The position numbers and the translations under genes are program-made. Positions 48,841 through 50,699 of a stretch of DNA of 50,699 bases are shown in pieces. Where the stretch lies: NCBI GenBank assembly GCA_015055525.1, contig SVHZ01000009.1, forward strand, positions 1-50,699, written 5' to 3'. The stretch is from Clostridiales bacterium. Its GTDB lineage: Bacteria; Bacillota; Clostridia; Christensenellales; Borkfalkiaceae. Each line of letters opens with the position of its first letter. Position 1 is the stretch's first letter. The notes beneath the pieces were generated by a model. It did not search any database. It was given only the letters and a program-made list of their open reading frames with translations, and was not told where the DNA came from.

Positions 48841-49917
48841 ATGGATAACGATTTTACTAAAGACCAAAGAGAAACGGTAACCGTCAAATGTGATAGTTGC
48901 GGTGGTAACATGGTGTTTGACCCTGCAACGCAAATGCTCAAATGCCCTCATTGTGAAAGCGTTAAAGATTTTGAAAAGAGTAGCAATGCTCAAGAAATTG
49001 ATATTTTAACAGCCTTTTCTCAAGGAGAGGAGTGGAAAGACGAATCTTCCGTTTATCGCTGTGAAAACTGTGGAGCAGTAGTTGTGTTAAAAGCGGGGGA
49101 GACGGCAACGTTATGCCCGTATTGCCAAACTTCACACGTTGTAAAATCGAGTGAATTTGCAGGGCTTAAACCAAACGCCCTTTATCCGTTCACGGTAACA
49201 ACTGAAACCGCTCGTGACAGCGTTAAAAAATACGTCAAGTCGAGATTGTTTGCACCGAAAAAATTTAAGAAGAATTTGGTGGCGGATAATTTTAAGGGCG
49301 TATATCAGCCGTGCTTTACCTTTGATAGTCACACCCAGTCAAGTTACGTTGGCAGAATAGGTAATCGCCATACGAGAACGGTTGGCTCAGGTAAAAATAG
49401 GCGAACGGAAACCTATATCGTTTGGAGAACGATATCCGGTAGTTATAGCGATTTTTTTAACGACGTTATGATTAACGGCGATACTGCTTATTCTCAAAAG
49501 ACGTTAGATAAGATATTGCCGTATAATGAAAGAGATATAAAAGAATACGCTAACGACTATTTAACGGGCTATATGGCAAAGCGTTCGGATAGGCAAATTG
49601 AAGATTGCTGGAACGACGGCAAGGCGGAAATAGACAAGTTAATTAGAAGTCGCATTTTAGCGCAATATATTTACGACGTCGTTGATTACTTGAACGTTTC
49701 AACCACGCACAATAACGTAACTTATAAATACGTTTTAATTCCCATCTATTTATTAAATTATAAATACAACAAAAAATTATACACTATGCACGTAAACGGC
49801 AATACGGGTAAAGTTACTGGTAAGACTCCCGTTTCTCCGTGGAAGGTTCTTCTTGCGGTTGGAATTGGGCTTGCAATCTGTTTCTTGATAGGTCTTGCGT
49901 TTATGTATGGTGAGTAA
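48841..49917 (+). CDS. YdjG-like zinc-ribbon membrane protein
   Basis: This 358-residue protein starts with two zinc-binding ribbons: VKCDSCGGNMVFDPAT with CPHCES (near residues 17-45), and YRCENCGAVVVLKAG with CPYCQTSHVV (near 77-100). A middle domain has YVGRIGNRHTRTVGSGKNRR and YNERDIKEYANDYLTGYMAK; a single C-terminal transmembrane helix (VLLAVGIGLAICFLIGLAFM) anchors it. This is the layout of Bacillus YdjG, which helps recruit PspA to the membrane; the match is from memory. No PspA or YdjH gene is visible in the window. Confidence 0.78.
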   Translation: MDNDFTKDQRETVTVKCDSCGGNMVFDPATQMLKCPHCESVKDFEKSSNAQEIDILTAFSQGEEWKDESSVYRCENCGAVVVLKAGETATLCPYCQTSHVVKSSEFAGLKPNALYPFTVTTETARDSVKKYVKSRLFAPKKFKKNLVADNFKGVYQPCFTFDSHTQSSYVGRIGNRHTRTVGSGKNRRTETYIVWRTISGSYSDFFNDVMINGDTAYSQKTLDKILPYNERDIKEYANDYLTGYMAKRSDRQIEDCWNDGKAEIDKLIRSRILAQYIYDVVDYLNVSTTHNNVTYKYVLIPIYLLNYKYNKKLYTMHVNGNTGKVTGKTPVSPWKVLLAVGIGLAICFLIGLAFMYGE

Positions 49918-49927
49918 AGGAGAAGTT

Positions 49928-50699
49928 ATGAAAAAGTTAGTAACAAAAATTTTATCGGCGTGTTTAGCGTGCGCCCTTCTTATCTGCTTTGGTGGTTGCC
50001 AAGAAACTATCAATGGTAGCGTTGTAAGCAGGGTAAATCTCGATATATCTTATTCAGTTGACGGGGAAACTTCAACTATCAACTCAACTCTTACCTTATA
50101 TGAAACTTTCGCACCTAAGACGACTGAGAGAATTAAAAATCTTGTAAAAGACGGTTTTTACAATAACACGGTAATAACTTTATCCGAACAACAAGACTAT
50201 GCTATCGTTGGTGGATTTACTTACGGTGAAGATTACGCCGTAAAAGAATACAATAATAAATTAGAAGGCGAATTTACAAACGCAGGCTTAAAGTCTGAAA
50301 ACACCGTTAAAAAGGGCGCTCTCGTAATGCTTAGAGATTTTGATACTAAAAGCGCGTATGAAAAATACGATACAGCAAAAGCATCTTTTGCAATCGTTTT
50401 AACCGATAGCGGTATTTTTGATGAAGAAAACTTCTGCGTGTTTGGTTATATTGACGATGCGTCTTTGAAAGATTTAACCGACGCTCTCGTTGAAAATGCA
50501 AAGAGTGAAGACGGCGATTTACGCGTAAGATATCTTGGCGAACGCGATAAAACCACAGGCGCTCTTAACTATGAAAACGGCTTTGAATATTTCGTTAACG
50601 CAACTAGCGGTAAAACGGTATATTATAAAGAAGTTAACGGCGAAAAGGTTGAAATGGAATATGAAACCGATAACGACGCTGACTACGAGGCTATGGAAA
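49928..50699 (+). CDS. Cyclophilin-type peptidyl-prolyl isomerase lipoprotein (runs off window)
   Basis: The ATG at 49928 follows GGAG by a few bases; the frame remains open to the right edge, giving at least 257 residues. The N-terminus MKKLVTKILSACLACALLIC continues FGGCQE, a lipoprotein signal with Cys at position 24. The mature part has the cyclophilin blocks TLTLYETFAPKTTERIKNLV and GFYNNTVITLSEQQDYAIVG, followed by KKGALVMLRDF and FCVFGYIDD. Cyclophilins catalyse proline isomerisation; as a lipoprotein it would fold exported proteins. The usual FHR motif reads ITLSEQQ, so the catalytic Arg may be missing. Confidence 0.82.
   Translation, partial: MKKLVTKILSACLACALLICFGGCQETINGSVVSRVNLDISYSVDGETSTINSTLTLYETFAPKTTERIKNLVKDGFYNNTVITLSEQQDYAIVGGFTYGEDYAVKEYNNKLEGEFTNAGLKSENTVKKGALVMLRDFDTKSAYEKYDTAKASFAIVLTDSGIFDEENFCVFGYIDDASLKDLTDALVENAKSEDGDLRVRYLGERDKTTGALNYENGFEYFVNATSGKTVYYKEVNGEKVEMEYETDNDADYEAME

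Overview
The window is a low-GC, gene-dense bacterial chromosome segment, most likely from an uncultivated anaerobic member of the Bacillota (Clostridia, possibly a Christensenellales-like gut lineage). The case rests on Shine-Dalgarno motifs before most genes, textbook sigma-A promoters (TTGACA-type, 17-bp spacer, TATAAT/TAAAAT), a Firmicutes-type rpmG-secE-nusG-rplK-rplA-rplJ-rplL block with an L10 leader, a lipoprotein with InlB-type repeats, and a short archaeal/eukaryal-type ProS. The lineage is inferred from gene content. No phage, conjugative element, transposase or CRISPR-Cas genes were seen.

Layout. 1-4 kb: end of a potABCD polyamine ABC transporter operon (potA cut by the window edge; PotD appears to be anchored by a C-terminal membrane helix). 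4-8.4 kb: a membrane protein, then leftward ppa, mreB-maf and a zinc-ribbon-containing acyltransferase. 8.6-11.4 kb: M29 aminopeptidase and gap, followed by three tandem structured repeats separated by terminators. 11.5-16 kb: an AraC regulator divergent from a sugar operon (PIG-L deacetylase, NagB-like protein, PfkB kinase, class II aldolase). 16-18.4 kb: the InlB-repeat lipoprotein and more structured repeats. 18.9-20.9 kb: a pair of CobW/COG0523-type GTPases. 20.9-28 kb: tkt, proS, more repeats, a membrane protein, mnmE, deoC, tRNA-Leu(UAG) and hairpin clusters. 28-31.7 kb: a membrane protein, a PHP phosphatase, two half-size chromate transporters and an Lgt-family protein. 31.8-36.4 kb: a two-component system and TrkH-TrkA potassium uptake. 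36.6-40.4 kb: ribosomal protein and transcription genes with L1- and L10-type leaders. 40.5-46.2 kb: a second amino-sugar locus (isomerase, NagB, NagA, AraC, Gfo/Idh oxidoreductase, isomerase). 46.2-50.7 kb: a second acyltransferase paralogue, an SPFH protein with zinc ribbons, a DUF1858 protein, a YdjG-like zinc-ribbon membrane protein, and the start of a cyclophilin lipoprotein.

The most unusual signal is a family of roughly 125-nt intergenic elements. Each full copy folds on paper into one long interrupted hairpin. Copies differ in arm sequence but keep the pairing by compensatory changes, and share a cap of the form GACC-N5-GGTC. In five cases the element starts within about 5 nt of a stop codon (gap, the InlB lipoprotein, proS, rplA, rplJ). 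Two arrays of very short palindromes joined by a near-constant 7-8 nt spacer (about 11.4 and 28.0 kb) are a second, separate class of repeat. I cannot tell by reading whether either acts as RNA or DNA. All domain assignments come from reading motifs; no database search was run.
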